Below are positions 43,905-53,073 of a stretch of DNA of 64,000 nucleotides, piece by piece. A program made the translations under genes and the position numbers. Positions within the stretch are counted from its first letter, which is position 1, and every line of letters starts with the position of its first letter. Origin of the DNA: Leptospira broomii serovar Hurstbridge str. 5399 (lineage in GTDB: Bacteria > Spirochaetota > Leptospiria > Leptospirales > Leptospiraceae); the NCBI RefSeq assembly GCF_000243715.2, contig NZ_AHMO02000007.1, forward strand, positions 248,001-312,000, given 5' to 3'. Under the pieces are notes generated by a model that saw only the letters and a program-made list of their open reading frames with translations, was not told the DNA's origin and did no database searches.

Positions 43905-45044
43905 CTATTTTGTTGCGATCCATTCCAAGTAGTTCGTTACAGAGAATTCTATATTATACTGTTTCGTATTCAGATAATTTCTATAATGACCTGCCGCATT
44001 TGATAAAATATCATTCGAGCTGATTCCACCCCTGGTTTGGAAGCTTCCCGATCCGTACAGCCTATTTTCGGTCAATCGTAGAAAGAATAGCCAAGAATCT
44101 ACGATCACCCCTCCCCCGATATTCGCCTCTATCCCGTAGCCTGCTGCGTCTCCAATGAAATTCAAACTTCGTTGATAATGATAATCTCTGAAATGAGAAT
44201 ACCATGTGCTTCCCAAGAACGCTCCTTCAAACATCCATTTTCCGTCGGAGTATCTATATCCGATTCCTATCGGGAGTTCCCAAGTAGTGTTGGTGAAACT
44301 TAGCCCCATCCCGATAGGTCCGTAAAAGATAGGATCGGACGCGATCCATTGATTTACATCGTAAAGATAATATTTAAAATAAGTGTAATGAATTCCCCCC
44401 GTCACAAAAAAACCTTGGCCATTTTTGCGCGCGTCAGGATCGCTGGAGCCTAAATATCTTCGGACGGATAGGCTCAGGCGATCTTGTTTCATTTTTAGTT
44501 TTCCCCGCCCGTCGGCAAAGTTTTTAGAGCCGCTGAACGTATACGGAGTGTCGTAAAAACTCCATTCCCGAAATCCAAACTTAGCCCCCCTCTCGATAGA
44601 AAAATCCGCCAGAGCAAAATCCTCATCCTTGCCCTGCCCCACCCTCTGGTACCGGCCGTTACTTCTGTATCCGAAGCTGATTTCCCATTTCTGCCACCAA
44701 TGCCTGAGCTCGATTCCTCCGTATGCGAAATTTCGATTATAGGAAATTCTGGATCCCGCCTTTGCTCCGGAAAGATTCGGATATTTTGTTCCTGATTCGA
44801 AGATATGCTCTCCTCCGTTTTCCCCCATTAGTAAAGTCGCGGAAGACCTTGCCCAAAATGTTTCCCAAAATCCGACTTTCCGTGAAATGGCCTGTTCTTT
44901 TTGTGAAGGCGCTCCGACCTCAGAGTTTTCCGTTGATTGGATTGAGCCTTTTTTTTCGATTTTCTGTGAGTATATAGCCGATTGCGGGAACAGTAACAGC
45001 GAGAGGAGTAAGAGTCCGGCTGTCGAAAAATGTCGTTTTTTCAT
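43905..45044 (-). CDS. Putative outer-membrane beta-barrel protein
   Basis: About 379 residues from the ATG at 45044 (MKKRHFSTAGLLLLSLLLFP); an upstream ATG at 45080 would code through the ParB-2-type dyad and is rejected. The start is a signal peptide ending SAIYSQ. The mature chain is rich in aromatic/alternating segments such as YGGIELRHWWQKWEISFGYR, RYLGSSD, FVTGGIHYTYFKYYL and IGIGYRYSDGKWMFEGAFL, and ends in NYLEWIATK. This pattern suggests a membrane beta-barrel of about 12-16 strands. No named family recognised. It is divergent from parA-2. Confidence 0.65.
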   Translation of the reverse strand: MKKRHFSTAGLLLLSLLLFPQSAIYSQKIEKKGSIQSTENSEVGAPSQKEQAISRKVGFWETFWARSSATLLMGENGGEHIFESGTKYPNLSGAKAGSRISYNRNFAYGGIELRHWWQKWEISFGYRSNGRYQRVGQGKDEDFALADFSIERGAKFGFREWSFYDTPYTFSGSKNFADGRGKLKMKQDRLSLSVRRYLGSSDPDARKNGQGFFVTGGIHYTYFKYYLYDVNQWIASDPIFYGPIGMGLSFTNTTWELPIGIGYRYSDGKWMFEGAFLGSTWYSHFRDYHYQRSLNFIGDAAGYGIEANIGGGVIVDSWLFFLRLTENRLYGSGSFQTRGGISSNDILSNAAGHYRNYLNTKQYNIEFSVTNYLEWIATK

Positions 45045-45063
45045 TTTGTGTCCGAATCCGGGA

Positions 45064-45082
45064 GGGTGAAACGATTTCACCC
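45064..45082. promoter_or_regulatory. Dyad 2a, candidate ParB-2 site
   Basis: Arms GGGTGAAA and TTTCACCC around CGA, in the gap between the outer-membrane-protein gene and parA-2. A nearly identical dyad lies inside parB-2; both are followed by CCCGG. Confidence 0.65.
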
Positions 45083-45179
45083 CGGTACGAACCCGGGAAA
45101 TGGAAATACTAGGATCCTCCCCTCCCCGCCCTCGAGCAATCTCGTTTTTTCGGGCTTAAGCTAATAATGAGACATAGGT

Positions 45180-46160
45180 TTGGTTGACAAAACAAGTCGA
45201 AAGGGGGAACAAGAAGCAAAGGTCTCGATTGAAATGAAAGCGAGGTTGTTAGAAGTTCATGAAATTCTTTCGGAATACGCGATAAGCTCCGGAGAAGAGT
45301 TTCAAAAAAAGGCGGAAGCTTGGGGAATCCCCGTTCAGGGAAAAGGAAAATACAAGGAAGAAGTGTTGGATAAATACTTTCGCAAGAAAAAGACAAAAGG
45401 GTTTGAATCGGTGGTGATTGCCGTTTCAAACCAGAAAGGCGGAGAGGGTAAAACTACAGTATCTATATGCCTAGCGGAAGCATTGGCAAAGTCCGGTCGT
45501 CCTGTGCTTTTGATAGATTGGGATGCCCAGGCAAATATAACTCAGTTATACGTCGGCCAGGTTGAAAAGTCAGTATATCATACCTTGGGTTATCGGGGGG
45601 ACGCAACCCTGTCGATGTCGGAGATTATCGTCAGTCTCGCTCCGAATTTGGATTTAGTTCCATCCTCCATTCACCTTGCAAATTTCACAACGCCCTACGA
45701 AAGGGACGACTTCGAACTGCTCAAGGACGCGCTTTTACCAATTCGATCCTCCTATGAATATATTATAATAGATTGCCCGCCGTCTCTGGGATTGATTTTG
45801 GAAAATGCTTTGATAGCGTCCGATCTGGTACTGGTTCCGATTCAAACTCGTGCTTTTAGCGTGCAAGGCCTAAAAGATCTGCACGGTACGATCGAAAAAA
45901 TTCGCAAAAAGGCAAATCCGGATCTTGGATTACTAGGGGCCGTATTGAATCAGTACGAAGATTCGCGGGCCTTATCGGGATTAGCTGATGCTATTCGTAA
46001 ATATTTTCCCGTCTTCGATTCGGTAGTTTACCGTCGAGAAGCAATTCCGCAATCGCAAGCCAAGAGGAAACTGCTTTCGGAATATGACCCCAAGGCGATG
46101 CAGATGTTTTCGGCTCTAGCCGAAGAGGTGGTAAGGAGGGCAAATGGCAAAGAGAGCTGA
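45180..46160 (+). CDS. ParA partition ATPase, system 2 (extended N-terminus)
   Basis: 326 residues from a TTG at 45180; an ATG at 45234 with AAAGG 11 nt upstream is an alternative start (308 residues). About 75 residues precede the ATPase part, a length typical of plasmid-type ParA with an N-terminal DNA-binding or regulatory domain, here helical and basic. Walker A is IAVSNQKGGEGKTTVSICLA (again KGGEGKT), Walker A' LIDWDAQANITQ, Walker B YIIIDCPPSLG. It overlaps parB-2 by 17 bp. Sequence similarity to ParA-1 is limited to the ATPase core, so this is a separate system, not a recent duplicate. Confidence 0.88.
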   Translation: MVDKTSRKGEQEAKVSIEMKARLLEVHEILSEYAISSGEEFQKKAEAWGIPVQGKGKYKEEVLDKYFRKKKTKGFESVVIAVSNQKGGEGKTTVSICLAEALAKSGRPVLLIDWDAQANITQLYVGQVEKSVYHTLGYRGDATLSMSEIIVSLAPNLDLVPSSIHLANFTTPYERDDFELLKDALLPIRSSYEYIIIDCPPSLGLILENALIASDLVLVPIQTRAFSVQGLKDLHGTIEKIRKKANPDLGLLGAVLNQYEDSRALSGLADAIRKYFPVFDSVVYRREAIPQSQAKRKLLSEYDPKAMQMFSALAEEVVRRANGKES

Positions 46161-46845
46161 ATTTGCAGGAATGGATCTTTTGACGGCTTTTGGCGGGGAA
46201 GATTCCTCTCGAAAGGAAATCACGATTCAAGATATTCTTCCTAACCCCGAGCAGCCGAGGGTTTTCGGAAAAGAAGAGGTGGGCGATTTGACCGAATCGA
46301 TGCGAAGACTTGGATTGATCGAGCCGATTGTAGTTAGAAAGGTCGGGAAGAAGTTTCAAATCGTAGCGGGAGAAAGGCGCTATCAGGCGGCCAAAATCTT
46401 GGGATGGAAATCCATTGCTGCGGTGGAAACGGATGCTTCGGAAGATCGATGCTACGAGATGGCTTTGGCGGAAAATGAAAAACGTAAAAGCTTGAATCCC
46501 TGGGAAGTCGGGCGCGCGATTCAATACCTTCGAAAAGAAAAAAAGAAAACCGCAGACGAGGTCGCAAAATTGTTGGGTTATACGGAGCGGTATGTAAAAC
46601 AACTGAGCTCTATCGCAAGGCTGGATCAAAAATCCGTCGGTGATCTATTACGTAGCGGAAAGGACGCTTCGATAAAGAATTTGGAAAGTCTGTTAAAACG
46701 TAAGGAAGGCCGAGGGGGTGAAATGATTTCACCCCGGAAAACAGTCGAGAGGGTAACCTTGGATTTAAAGTCCCTCCCGGCCAAAACTCGAGATTCTTTT
46801 TTGCGAGATCTCGCAGTTTTAAAGAAAAAATACGGACTGAGTTGA
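46144..46845 (+). CDS. ParB partition protein, system 2
   Basis: 233 residues, shorter than ParB-1. Motifs: DILPNPEQPRVFGKEEVGDL, LIEPIVVRK, FQIVAGERRYQAAKIL (GERR, CTP binding), and MALAENEKRKSLNPWEVGRA (EN-EKR where ParB-1 has ENLQR). Helix-turn-helix around TADEVAKLLGYTERYVKQLS. The C-terminal 60 residues are basic. A perfect 21-bp dyad lies within its own coding sequence at codons for GGEMISPRK. parA-2 and parB-2 overlap by 17 bp. Confidence 0.88.
   Translation: MAKRAEFAGMDLLTAFGGEDSSRKEITIQDILPNPEQPRVFGKEEVGDLTESMRRLGLIEPIVVRKVGKKFQIVAGERRYQAAKILGWKSIAAVETDASEDRCYEMALAENEKRKSLNPWEVGRAIQYLRKEKKKTADEVAKLLGYTERYVKQLSSIARLDQKSVGDLLRSGKDASIKNLESLLKRKEGRGGEMISPRKTVERVTLDLKSLPAKTRDSFLRDLAVLKKKYGLS
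46715..46735. promoter_or_regulatory. Dyad 2b inside parB-2, candidate parS
   Basis: Perfect 10-bp arms GGGGTGAAAT and ATTTCACCCC around one central G. It matches dyad 2a at 45064 in all but the outer arm base and one inner base. Perfect 21-bp symmetry within a coding region is unexpected by chance. Confidence 0.7.
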
Positions 46846-46929
46846 GAAACAGTAATTTCAGTTTTGATGATTTTGGCCCTCGTAGAATAAATTTTCTAAT
46901 TGGATAAATTGCGGCACAAAAAAGCATTC

Positions 46930-46957
46930 CCCTAAAGCAGAATCCGTTCGCTTAGGG
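46930..46957 (+). promoter_or_regulatory. Hairpin over the ribosome site of the FMN-reductase gene
   Basis: CCCTAAAGC can pair with GCTTAGGG (one bulged A) just before ATG 46963; the ribosome site TAGGGA lies in the right arm. Possible translational control, weak evidence. Confidence 0.3.
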
Positions 46958-46962
46958 ATAAA

Positions 46963-47568
46963 ATGAAAATAGGAATTATCGTAGGATCGCATCGTAAAGA
47001 ATCTCAATCCGCAAAAGTGGGAGGGTTCCTTGCTTCGAAATTGAAGGAGATGTCGGTTCAAACTTGGACTTTCGATTTAGGAAAGACGAGGCTACCGATT
47101 TGGGATGAAAGTTTTTGGGACGGCGGCTTAGAATGGGATTCTCTCTGGAAACCGATCGATACGGAACTTAGGAGCTGCGACGGTTTTGTAGTAGTGACTC
47201 CCGAATACGCCGGGATGGCAAGTCCGGCTCTAAAGAATTTCTTTTTATATGCAGGGCTGCCTCAGCTCGGCCATAAGCCTGCGCTATTGGCCGGTGTCTC
47301 GGCCGGTCGCGGAGGAGCTTTTCCGGTGGATGAGCTTCGCTCAAGCAGTTATAAGAATAGCAAACTTTGCTATATTCCCGAACAATTACTATTCCGCGAG
47401 GCCGAACACCTGGTCAATCCCGGTGATCCGATTTCTCAAGAAGATTCGTATATACGTGAAAGAAGCACCTTTGCACTTAAGGTTTTGATCGCGTATGCGG
47501 AAGCCCTGTCCGAAGTCCGGGAATCGGGAGTCACGGAAGACCCTCGATTTAAGAACGGGATGTCTTAG
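46963..47568 (+). CDS. NADPH-dependent FMN reductase family protein
   Basis: 201 residues. Flavodoxin-like start KIGIIVGSHRKESQSAKVGGFLA with the phosphate-binding loop (GSHRKESQS), then DGFVVVTPEYAGMASPALKN and AGVSAGRGGAFPVDELRS. Members reduce FMN, chromate, quinones or azo dyes; the natural substrate cannot be inferred. Follows the parAB-2 pair by about 115 bp and is not obviously co-transcribed. Confidence 0.82.
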   Translation: MKIGIIVGSHRKESQSAKVGGFLASKLKEMSVQTWTFDLGKTRLPIWDESFWDGGLEWDSLWKPIDTELRSCDGFVVVTPEYAGMASPALKNFFLYAGLPQLGHKPALLAGVSAGRGGAFPVDELRSSSYKNSKLCYIPEQLLFREAEHLVNPGDPISQEDSYIRERSTFALKVLIAYAEALSEVRESGVTEDPRFKNGMS

Positions 47569-47582
47569 AGTTACTCCGGCGC

Positions 47583-48719
47583 TTATGGTTTTTTAAAGAG
47601 ACGTAATATCCTTGCCCCTCCATCCCAAATTAACCATGGTAAGGCTAAATTTACGATCCATGTGAAGAAGTAGAAGGGGACTTGGATCCACCAAGGATCG
47701 AACGGGTTTTGGGAATGAAAAAAATGAATCAGCACAGGATGCAAAAGAAAGATTCCTAAACTTCCTTTTCCTAAAGAACAAAAAATACGATAGGGTAGGG
47801 GAGGTGGTCCTTTTGTTTCTATATTCGTCCCCCAATGAAATAGAATCAAAAACATTCCCAATGGGTAAAAAATCAGATGATTTGAAATCTCGAAACCGAA
47901 TCCGAACGTTAATGCGATGCTAGCGAAAGCGTAAGCGAATAGGAGGAAGCAGAGCAATTTCCAAAACGGATTTCCCTTCGGAATAGCTCCGAGTATGGTT
48001 TCTAGTATTGGCGGATGACGAAATTTTGCTGCGGAAAGTATTCCCGCCATAAAAAAGAATATAAAGTGGGTCAATAAAACGGGTTCCCAGGTTTTAAATC
48101 CGAGGTCGACATAATCGAAAATATGATTCGAGATTATGTTAATCGTTAGCGAGGAAACGAAGATTACCACCCAAGAAGTCCGATGAAGAGATCGAAGGAT
48201 AAATGGAAAGAGTACGTACGCTTGTACCATCAAGGGAACGAAATAAAACGGGGCAAATAGAGAGCCTTTTAGGTAGGCTAAAATCCATTCCCTCCAGTCC
48301 GGAGGAAATCCGAATTTTACGGTAGCTCCGAGGAGAAATACACAGGTGTAGGGTAAAATAAGACCGGAAAACTTGGGTTTCCAGTATGAGGAAGGACTCG
48401 AGTACGAGAGGTAGATTCCCGATGATATTAGAAAGGCGGGAACGGAAAACCGAGCTAAATTGGACACGGACAATGCCCAAGTCGAAAAAGGTTCGTTCGG
48501 ACCGAAATATTTGTAATAGGATGCTAGATGGATAGCAACGATGCCGGAGATGGAAACTCCCCGGATAAAATCGACGACTGCACTCCTGGATTTTGGTTTT
48601 GTATGGGGTTGATTGGCGCGGTGATCGAATAGGGAACGGAAAGAAGGAATAAAAAGGAGAAGGATCGCTAGGAATAGCAATCCGAGACCCTCTAAGCTTA
48701 AGGAAAGGATAGAATTCAT
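47583..48719 (-). CDS. Acyltransferase 3 family membrane protein
   Basis: 378 residues with about ten membrane segments. After one N-terminal helix comes the catalytic block AVVDFIRGVSISGIVAIHLA (R and H conserved in acyltransferase-3 proteins), then SVPAFLISSGIYLSYS. Such enzymes put acetyl or other acyl groups on O-antigen, peptidoglycan or lipids. Being the only gene on its strand here, no pathway can be read from context. Together with the MBOAT at 15.7 kb this is the second envelope acylation candidate in the window. Confidence 0.8.
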   Translation of the reverse strand: MNSILSLSLEGLGLLFLAILLLFIPSFRSLFDHRANQPHTKPKSRSAVVDFIRGVSISGIVAIHLASYYKYFGPNEPFSTWALSVSNLARFSVPAFLISSGIYLSYSSPSSYWKPKFSGLILPYTCVFLLGATVKFGFPPDWREWILAYLKGSLFAPFYFVPLMVQAYVLFPFILRSLHRTSWVVIFVSSLTINIISNHIFDYVDLGFKTWEPVLLTHFIFFFMAGILSAAKFRHPPILETILGAIPKGNPFWKLLCFLLFAYAFASIALTFGFGFEISNHLIFYPLGMFLILFHWGTNIETKGPPPLPYRIFCSLGKGSLGIFLLHPVLIHFFHSQNPFDPWWIQVPFYFFTWIVNLALPWLIWDGGARILRLFKKP

Positions 48720-48794
48720 CGAAACGAATAGTCTATTCTAATAGAGAGTTGGCAAGCTAGATCGGAAAAGTTAGGGAGAGAAAGCAGGAATCGA

Positions 48795-49190
48795 ATGAAT
48801 AAAATCGCCGTGCAAGCAGGACAAGTGATCTTTCGGGAAGGAGAAAACAACAATGCGATGTATATCGTACTCTCCGGTACGGTAGAAATTTTCTTTACGC
48901 ACAAAAACACAGCAACTCGGCTAGCGCTTATGAAAAAAGGGGATTTTTTCGGGGAGATGGCTTTGTTCCGTGCCAAGCCGCGGACAGCTACTGCGAGAGC
49001 AGTTTTAGCCACTGAATTAGCCGCTATCGAGAGTAAACAGCAATTGGAAAAGTATCTTCTTTCAAATCCGGAATTTGCCGCTAAAATGGTGCGTATTCTG
49101 GCGGATCGCTTGGCGAACACGAACGAGCTTTTAATCTCGAAACTAAACGAAATTACTACTAAAGAAATAGAGTACCAAATCCAGGATTGA
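48795..49190 (+). CDS. Cyclic-nucleotide-binding domain protein
   Basis: 131 residues, a single cNMP-binding domain. Residues about 10-115: VIFREGENNNAMYIVLSGTVEIF, LALMKKGDFFGEMALFRAKP (phosphate-binding cassette G-E-M-A-L-F) and RTATARAVLATELAAIE with the conserved arginine. No effector domain is attached, so it either acts on a partner protein or as a binding module. AGGAA is 5 nt before the ATG. The next gene on the opposite strand encodes a diguanylate cyclase. Confidence 0.82.
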   Translation: MNKIAVQAGQVIFREGENNNAMYIVLSGTVEIFFTHKNTATRLALMKKGDFFGEMALFRAKPRTATARAVLATELAAIESKQQLEKYLLSNPEFAAKMVRILADRLANTNELLISKLNEITTKEIEYQIQD

Positions 49191-49252
49191 AGAAACTATC
49201 AGGAAATTTTTTCCTTAGGTGGATCGGCATGGGGCCGCCTAACTATAATTAA

Positions 49253-50272
49253 CTAGTAAGTGATTCGGTTTTTGCCGGCGGCCTTCGCTTCGTACAATCG
49301 AGAGTCGGCAATCGAGTAAAGTCGATTGCTTTCTTCCGTATCTGCGGGGTATTCCGATACGCCCCCGGAGACGGTGACTTCTATCCCGAAATCATTTTTG
49401 GAAGAATTTCGAAGATAAGTTCTGAACCTTTCTATAGCAACGCTGGAATTTTCCCGAGTCGTTTCGGGAAGGATGACTGCAAACTCCTCACCTCCGACCC
49501 TACAACTGATATCCTCCGTCCGGAACGAATACATAAGGGTTCCCGCAACAAGCTTTAGGATATCGTCTCCAAATGCATGACCTTTCGAATCGTTGATCTT
49601 TTTAAAATCATCGAGGTCGAATAGAAAAAGACAAAAACTACGTTTGTAGCGTTTACTTCGAGTTATTTCCTTATTTAGGACGAGATTAAAGTAACGTCGA
49701 TTGTAAATGCCCGTGCCTTCGTCGATCACCGCGTTTAGGATGATTTCCTCGAAGGAATACATGTCCACGATTTTGGGATTCTCGATGAGGCGATTTTTGA
49801 GATAAATATAATCGAGCAAGGCTACAACGAAATTCATACTTCGCCCTAACTTGCGGCTGATATCTTCCGCATGGGAATAAATTTCCTTCCATAAAACGCG
49901 GGCTTCCGATTCGGGTAGATCTAAGTTTGCGACGATTCTAAAGAAATCGGAATAGAAGAAATCGTGCTTCCTCCCCATTTCCTCGAATTTACTCGCCAAT
50001 CCGGATAATGGAGTTTGCTTGTCGTTTACGATTTCCAGGATAGCCGATTTGCGTTCCGAAGAAAGCGGGCCGAGGCCTTTAAATCGATCCCGCATTTCCA
50101 GGAGTTCGGTCCTAGCGAGGCTCGCCGCGTTTTCCTGCGCGTTTAGAATATTCTCGGCTTCCTTGAGCTCTTGCTCGCCGAGCTTGGAGATTCGTTCGTA
50201 TAACTCGACAAGCTTTTTGAGTCGTTCGATCTCTTGGTCTTTCGAGTTTATTTCATCTTCTGAATTTCGCAT
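49253..50272 (-). CDS. Diguanylate cyclase (GGDEF), soluble
   Basis: 339 residues, no membrane segment. An N-terminal coiled coil (about 1-60, EINSKDQEIERLKKLVELYE), a helical middle with no clear sensor domain, and a GGDEF domain (about 180-339): DEGTGIYNRRYFNLVL, FDLDDFKKINDSKGHAFGDD, SCRVGGEEFAVILPE. The active site GGEEF is intact and a RTED I-site lies five residues before it, so product inhibition is expected. It makes cyclic di-GMP. Confidence 0.9.
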   Translation of the reverse strand: MRNSEDEINSKDQEIERLKKLVELYERISKLGEQELKEAENILNAQENAASLARTELLEMRDRFKGLGPLSSERKSAILEIVNDKQTPLSGLASKFEEMGRKHDFFYSDFFRIVANLDLPESEARVLWKEIYSHAEDISRKLGRSMNFVVALLDYIYLKNRLIENPKIVDMYSFEEIILNAVIDEGTGIYNRRYFNLVLNKEITRSKRYKRSFCLFLFDLDDFKKINDSKGHAFGDDILKLVAGTLMYSFRTEDISCRVGGEEFAVILPETTRENSSVAIERFRTYLRNSSKNDFGIEVTVSGGVSEYPADTEESNRLYSIADSRLYEAKAAGKNRITY

Positions 50273-50422
50273 TCTTGGATACGCAACCGATCCGTTGCTT
50301 TAGTCCCAGGCAACGGGGGGAGCTCCTATGCCTATTTTTTTCGGGGTATTTTACTGGTAAAATAATTCCTTTCCCATCTAGCTGGTAAACCAATTAAATG
50401 AAGAAAAAGGGCGTTTCTAAAA

Positions 50423-51187
50423 ATGTCGGAAAGCCGTACTCGTAAAAAAGTTATTATTACCGGAGCAAGTTCCGGTATCGGGCGTGAACTGGCTCTTCTT
50501 TACGGAAAATCGGGGCACGATTTGGCTATAACCTCTCGCAGAAAGAAAGCTTTGGACGATCTTGCGAAGGAAATTAAAGCCTGGAGTTCGGGCGGCAAGG
50601 TCGTTGTTAAGGCGCTTGACGTATCCGACTCGGAACAGAACTTCAAGGTCCTGCCGACTTTGGTCAAAGAGCTGGGCGGCGTGGATCTTTTTATCGCTAA
50701 TGCAGGCATTTCAACGACGTCCTCTTTCGGCGAGAAAAGCTTTCAGGCCGACAAGAAAGTCATCGAAACGAATCTGATCGGCTTAATGGCCGGGGCTTCG
50801 GCGCTGATCGGTACTTTTAAAAAACAGAAGAGCGGCCAGATCGTAGGGATCTCATCGGTAGCGTCTTTCAGAGGATTGCCCGGGTCTTCCAGCTACTGCG
50901 CATCCAAGGCGGGAGTTTCCATTTATTTGGAAGCGTTACGCGGAGAAGTCAGAAAATACGGAATCAAAGTGACCGTGATTCATCCGGGCTTTATCGATAC
51001 GCCCATCAATCAACAAATGGAATCTAGGCCCTTTGTGATTCCGGTCTCGATAGGCGCACAAAAAATTTATAATAGAATCGAGTCAGGCGCCCGTTCGGCA
51101 ACGGTGCCTTGGTTTCCATGGGCGCCGGTAGGTGTGTTAATGAAGATTGTACCTGAATTTCTCTGGGAGAAAATCGGATATAAATAG
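50423..51187 (+). CDS. SDR-family oxidoreductase
   Basis: 254 residues. Cofactor loop VIITGASSGIGRELALLYGK, NAGIS (about residue 93), catalytic GISSVASFRGLPGSSSYCAS with the S and the Y-x3-K pair (YCASK), and IHPGFIDTPINQQ. Classical SDR, close in pattern to DltE/YbbO-type short-chain dehydrogenases; the substrate is unknown. First gene of a rightward group of four (SDR, phosphatase, NDH-2, SDR) with short gaps or overlaps. Confidence 0.87.
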   Translation: MSESRTRKKVIITGASSGIGRELALLYGKSGHDLAITSRRKKALDDLAKEIKAWSSGGKVVVKALDVSDSEQNFKVLPTLVKELGGVDLFIANAGISTTSSFGEKSFQADKKVIETNLIGLMAGASALIGTFKKQKSGQIVGISSVASFRGLPGSSSYCASKAGVSIYLEALRGEVRKYGIKVTVIHPGFIDTPINQQMESRPFVIPVSIGAQKIYNRIESGARSATVPWFPWAPVGVLMKIVPEFLWEKIGYK

Positions 51188-51196
51188 GGGAACGCG

Positions 51197-51721
51197 ATGG
51201 CGTCTTCAGAAGAACTGGGCTTTGAAAATAAAATTCGGGTTTTATTCGTATGTCTAGGAAATATCTGCCGTTCTCCTGCGGCTGAAGGAATGTTCCAAAA
51301 TTTGGTCCAAAGGAGGGGAATGCGGGAATTCTTTGAAATCGATTCCTGTGGGACGTCGCAATATCATATCGGCGAATTGCCGGATTTGAGGACCCGCCAG
51401 ACGGCAAGAAAGCGAGGGGTCGAACTTACTCATCGAGCAAGACAGTTTAGGAAATCCGATTTCGAGGATTTTGATTTTGTTTTAGCTATGGATCGATCTA
51501 ACCTTAGAGATTTATTAAGCTTAACCTCCGGAGATGAGGACAGAAAGAAGGTTCATCTTTTTCGTAAATTTCAAAAAGGGGAAGTAAGAGATCTTGAAGT
51601 GCCGGATCCATATTATGGAACTTTAAAAGACTTCGAAGAAGTCTTGAATATCGTTTCGGAGGCCTCCGAAGGGTTTCTGGAATTTATCTTGGATAAAAAC
51701 GGAGCGAAGAATGCCCCTTAA
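51197..51721 (+). CDS. Low-molecular-weight protein-tyrosine phosphatase
   Basis: 174 residues. The P-loop RVLFVCLGNICRSPAAEG has the C-x4-C-R-S signature with the nucleophile cysteine, and VPDPYYGTLKDFE holds the general-acid aspartate. Substrates are usually phosphotyrosine proteins in envelope polysaccharide export. No tyrosine kinase is nearby. Starts 10 bp after the SDR stop, ends overlapping the NDH-2 start by 11 bp. Confidence 0.9.
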   Translation: MASSEELGFENKIRVLFVCLGNICRSPAAEGMFQNLVQRRGMREFFEIDSCGTSQYHIGELPDLRTRQTARKRGVELTHRARQFRKSDFEDFDFVLAMDRSNLRDLLSLTSGDEDRKKVHLFRKFQKGEVRDLEVPDPYYGTLKDFEEVLNIVSEASEGFLEFILDKNGAKNAP

Positions 51722-53015
51722 TAGAAAGTCAAAAAAGAAAGTAGTCGTTATCGGAGCCGGATTCGGAGGCTTACAGGCCATAAAAAAACTTTCCAGAGAT
51801 GAAGATCTGGATATCACAGTAATCGATAAAAAAAACCACCATTTATTTCAACCGTTGCTTTATCAGGTTGCGACCGCGGTTTTAAGTCCAGCCGATATCG
51901 CAATTCCGACGCGCTCCTTGGTCGGAGATAAGGAAAACGTTACCGTCTATCTAGGAGAGGTCGACAAAGTCGATCTTAAAGAGCGAAAAGTTTATTTCCA
52001 GGATCATTCAGAAAATTATGATTTTCTGATACTTGCCGCAGGCGCCCGCACTAGCTACTTCGGAAACGATCATTGGAAAAAATATACCACCGGCTTGAAA
52101 AACCTAAAGGACGCGCTTGAGATTCGGACAAAATTGCTTCTTTCCTTCGAGCGTGCGGAATTGGAAGAGAATAAGGAGATCGCTAAGTCTCTACTCAATT
52201 ACGTAATCATCGGCGGCGGCCCGACCGGTGTGGAACTTGCAGGATCCATTGCCGAACTATCCCACGAGATAGTTCGAAACGAGTTTCATACGATAGACCC
52301 GGCATTATCTAAAATTACCTTAATCGAAGCTTCACCCAGGTTGTTGATGGCGTTCCATCCGAATCTGAGCGAGTTCGCCAAGACCCGCTTAGAAAAGAGG
52401 GGAGTGGAAGTTCTAGTTGGGACGAAAGTGATTAATATTGACGAGGAAGGCGTTCATTTGGACGGGTGTACGATTCGTTCTTCGAATATCATTTGGGCTG
52501 CCGGTGTTCAAGCGAACGCGATCAGTCAAGCGTTAGGAGTTCCGTTGGATCGGACCGGGCGCGTGATGGTGGACGAATACTGTAATATCGAGGGCCATCC
52601 GGAAGTATTCGTTATAGGCGATATCGCCAATTTTACCAAAAATTTGGAGAGACCTTTGCCGGGAGTCTCTCCCGTTGCGATGCAGCAGGGACGTTATGCG
52701 GCTTCCTTGATCTTCGGGGATTTGAAAGGTAAGAAACGATCTATCTTTAAATATGTTGATAAGGGAAGTATGGCTACCATCGGCAGACAGGACGCGGTCG
52801 CACAAGTCGGGCTTTGGAGATTGAAAGGCTTTTTCGGATGGGCAGCTTGGTTGTTCGTGCATTTATTTTATCAAGTCGGTTTTAAAAATAAGGTCTCAAT
52901 ATTAATTACTTGGTTTTGGTCCTATCTCACTTTCCGAGCGGAAGCGAGGCTGATCCAAGACGAAGTTGGTTCAGACGGGATTTCCAACCCGACTGCGAAA
53001 GAGAAGAGATCGTAA
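51711..53015 (+). CDS. ndh: Type II NADH dehydrogenase-like FAD oxidoreductase
   Basis: 434 residues. FAD loop KVVVIGAGFGGLQAIKKLSR, FQPLLYQVATAVLSPADIAI (the quinone-site motif of NDH-2), LILAAGARTSYFGND, the NADH loop NYVIIGGGPTGVELAGSIA, and VIGDIANFTKN. The C-terminus (VDKGSMATIGRQDAVA, FGWAAWLFVHLFYQVGFKNK) matches NDH-2. It passes electrons from NADH to quinone without pumping protons. No signal peptide; the hydrophobic C-terminal part would dock at the membrane. Confidence 0.88.
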   Translation: MPLNRKSKKKVVVIGAGFGGLQAIKKLSRDEDLDITVIDKKNHHLFQPLLYQVATAVLSPADIAIPTRSLVGDKENVTVYLGEVDKVDLKERKVYFQDHSENYDFLILAAGARTSYFGNDHWKKYTTGLKNLKDALEIRTKLLLSFERAELEENKEIAKSLLNYVIIGGGPTGVELAGSIAELSHEIVRNEFHTIDPALSKITLIEASPRLLMAFHPNLSEFAKTRLEKRGVEVLVGTKVINIDEEGVHLDGCTIRSSNIIWAAGVQANAISQALGVPLDRTGRVMVDEYCNIEGHPEVFVIGDIANFTKNLERPLPGVSPVAMQQGRYAASLIFGDLKGKKRSIFKYVDKGSMATIGRQDAVAQVGLWRLKGFFGWAAWLFVHLFYQVGFKNKVSILITWFWSYLTFRAEARLIQDEVGSDGISNPTAKEKRS

Positions 53016-53073
53016 CGGATCAAGTAAGAAAAAATCCTTGAATCTACCTTTGACAGTGGAAAAATAAACGCCA

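Noticed and set aside
50423..50432. TGTCGGA as a further ParB-1 site
   Set aside because: Only a half-site at the start of an SDR gene; no dyad.
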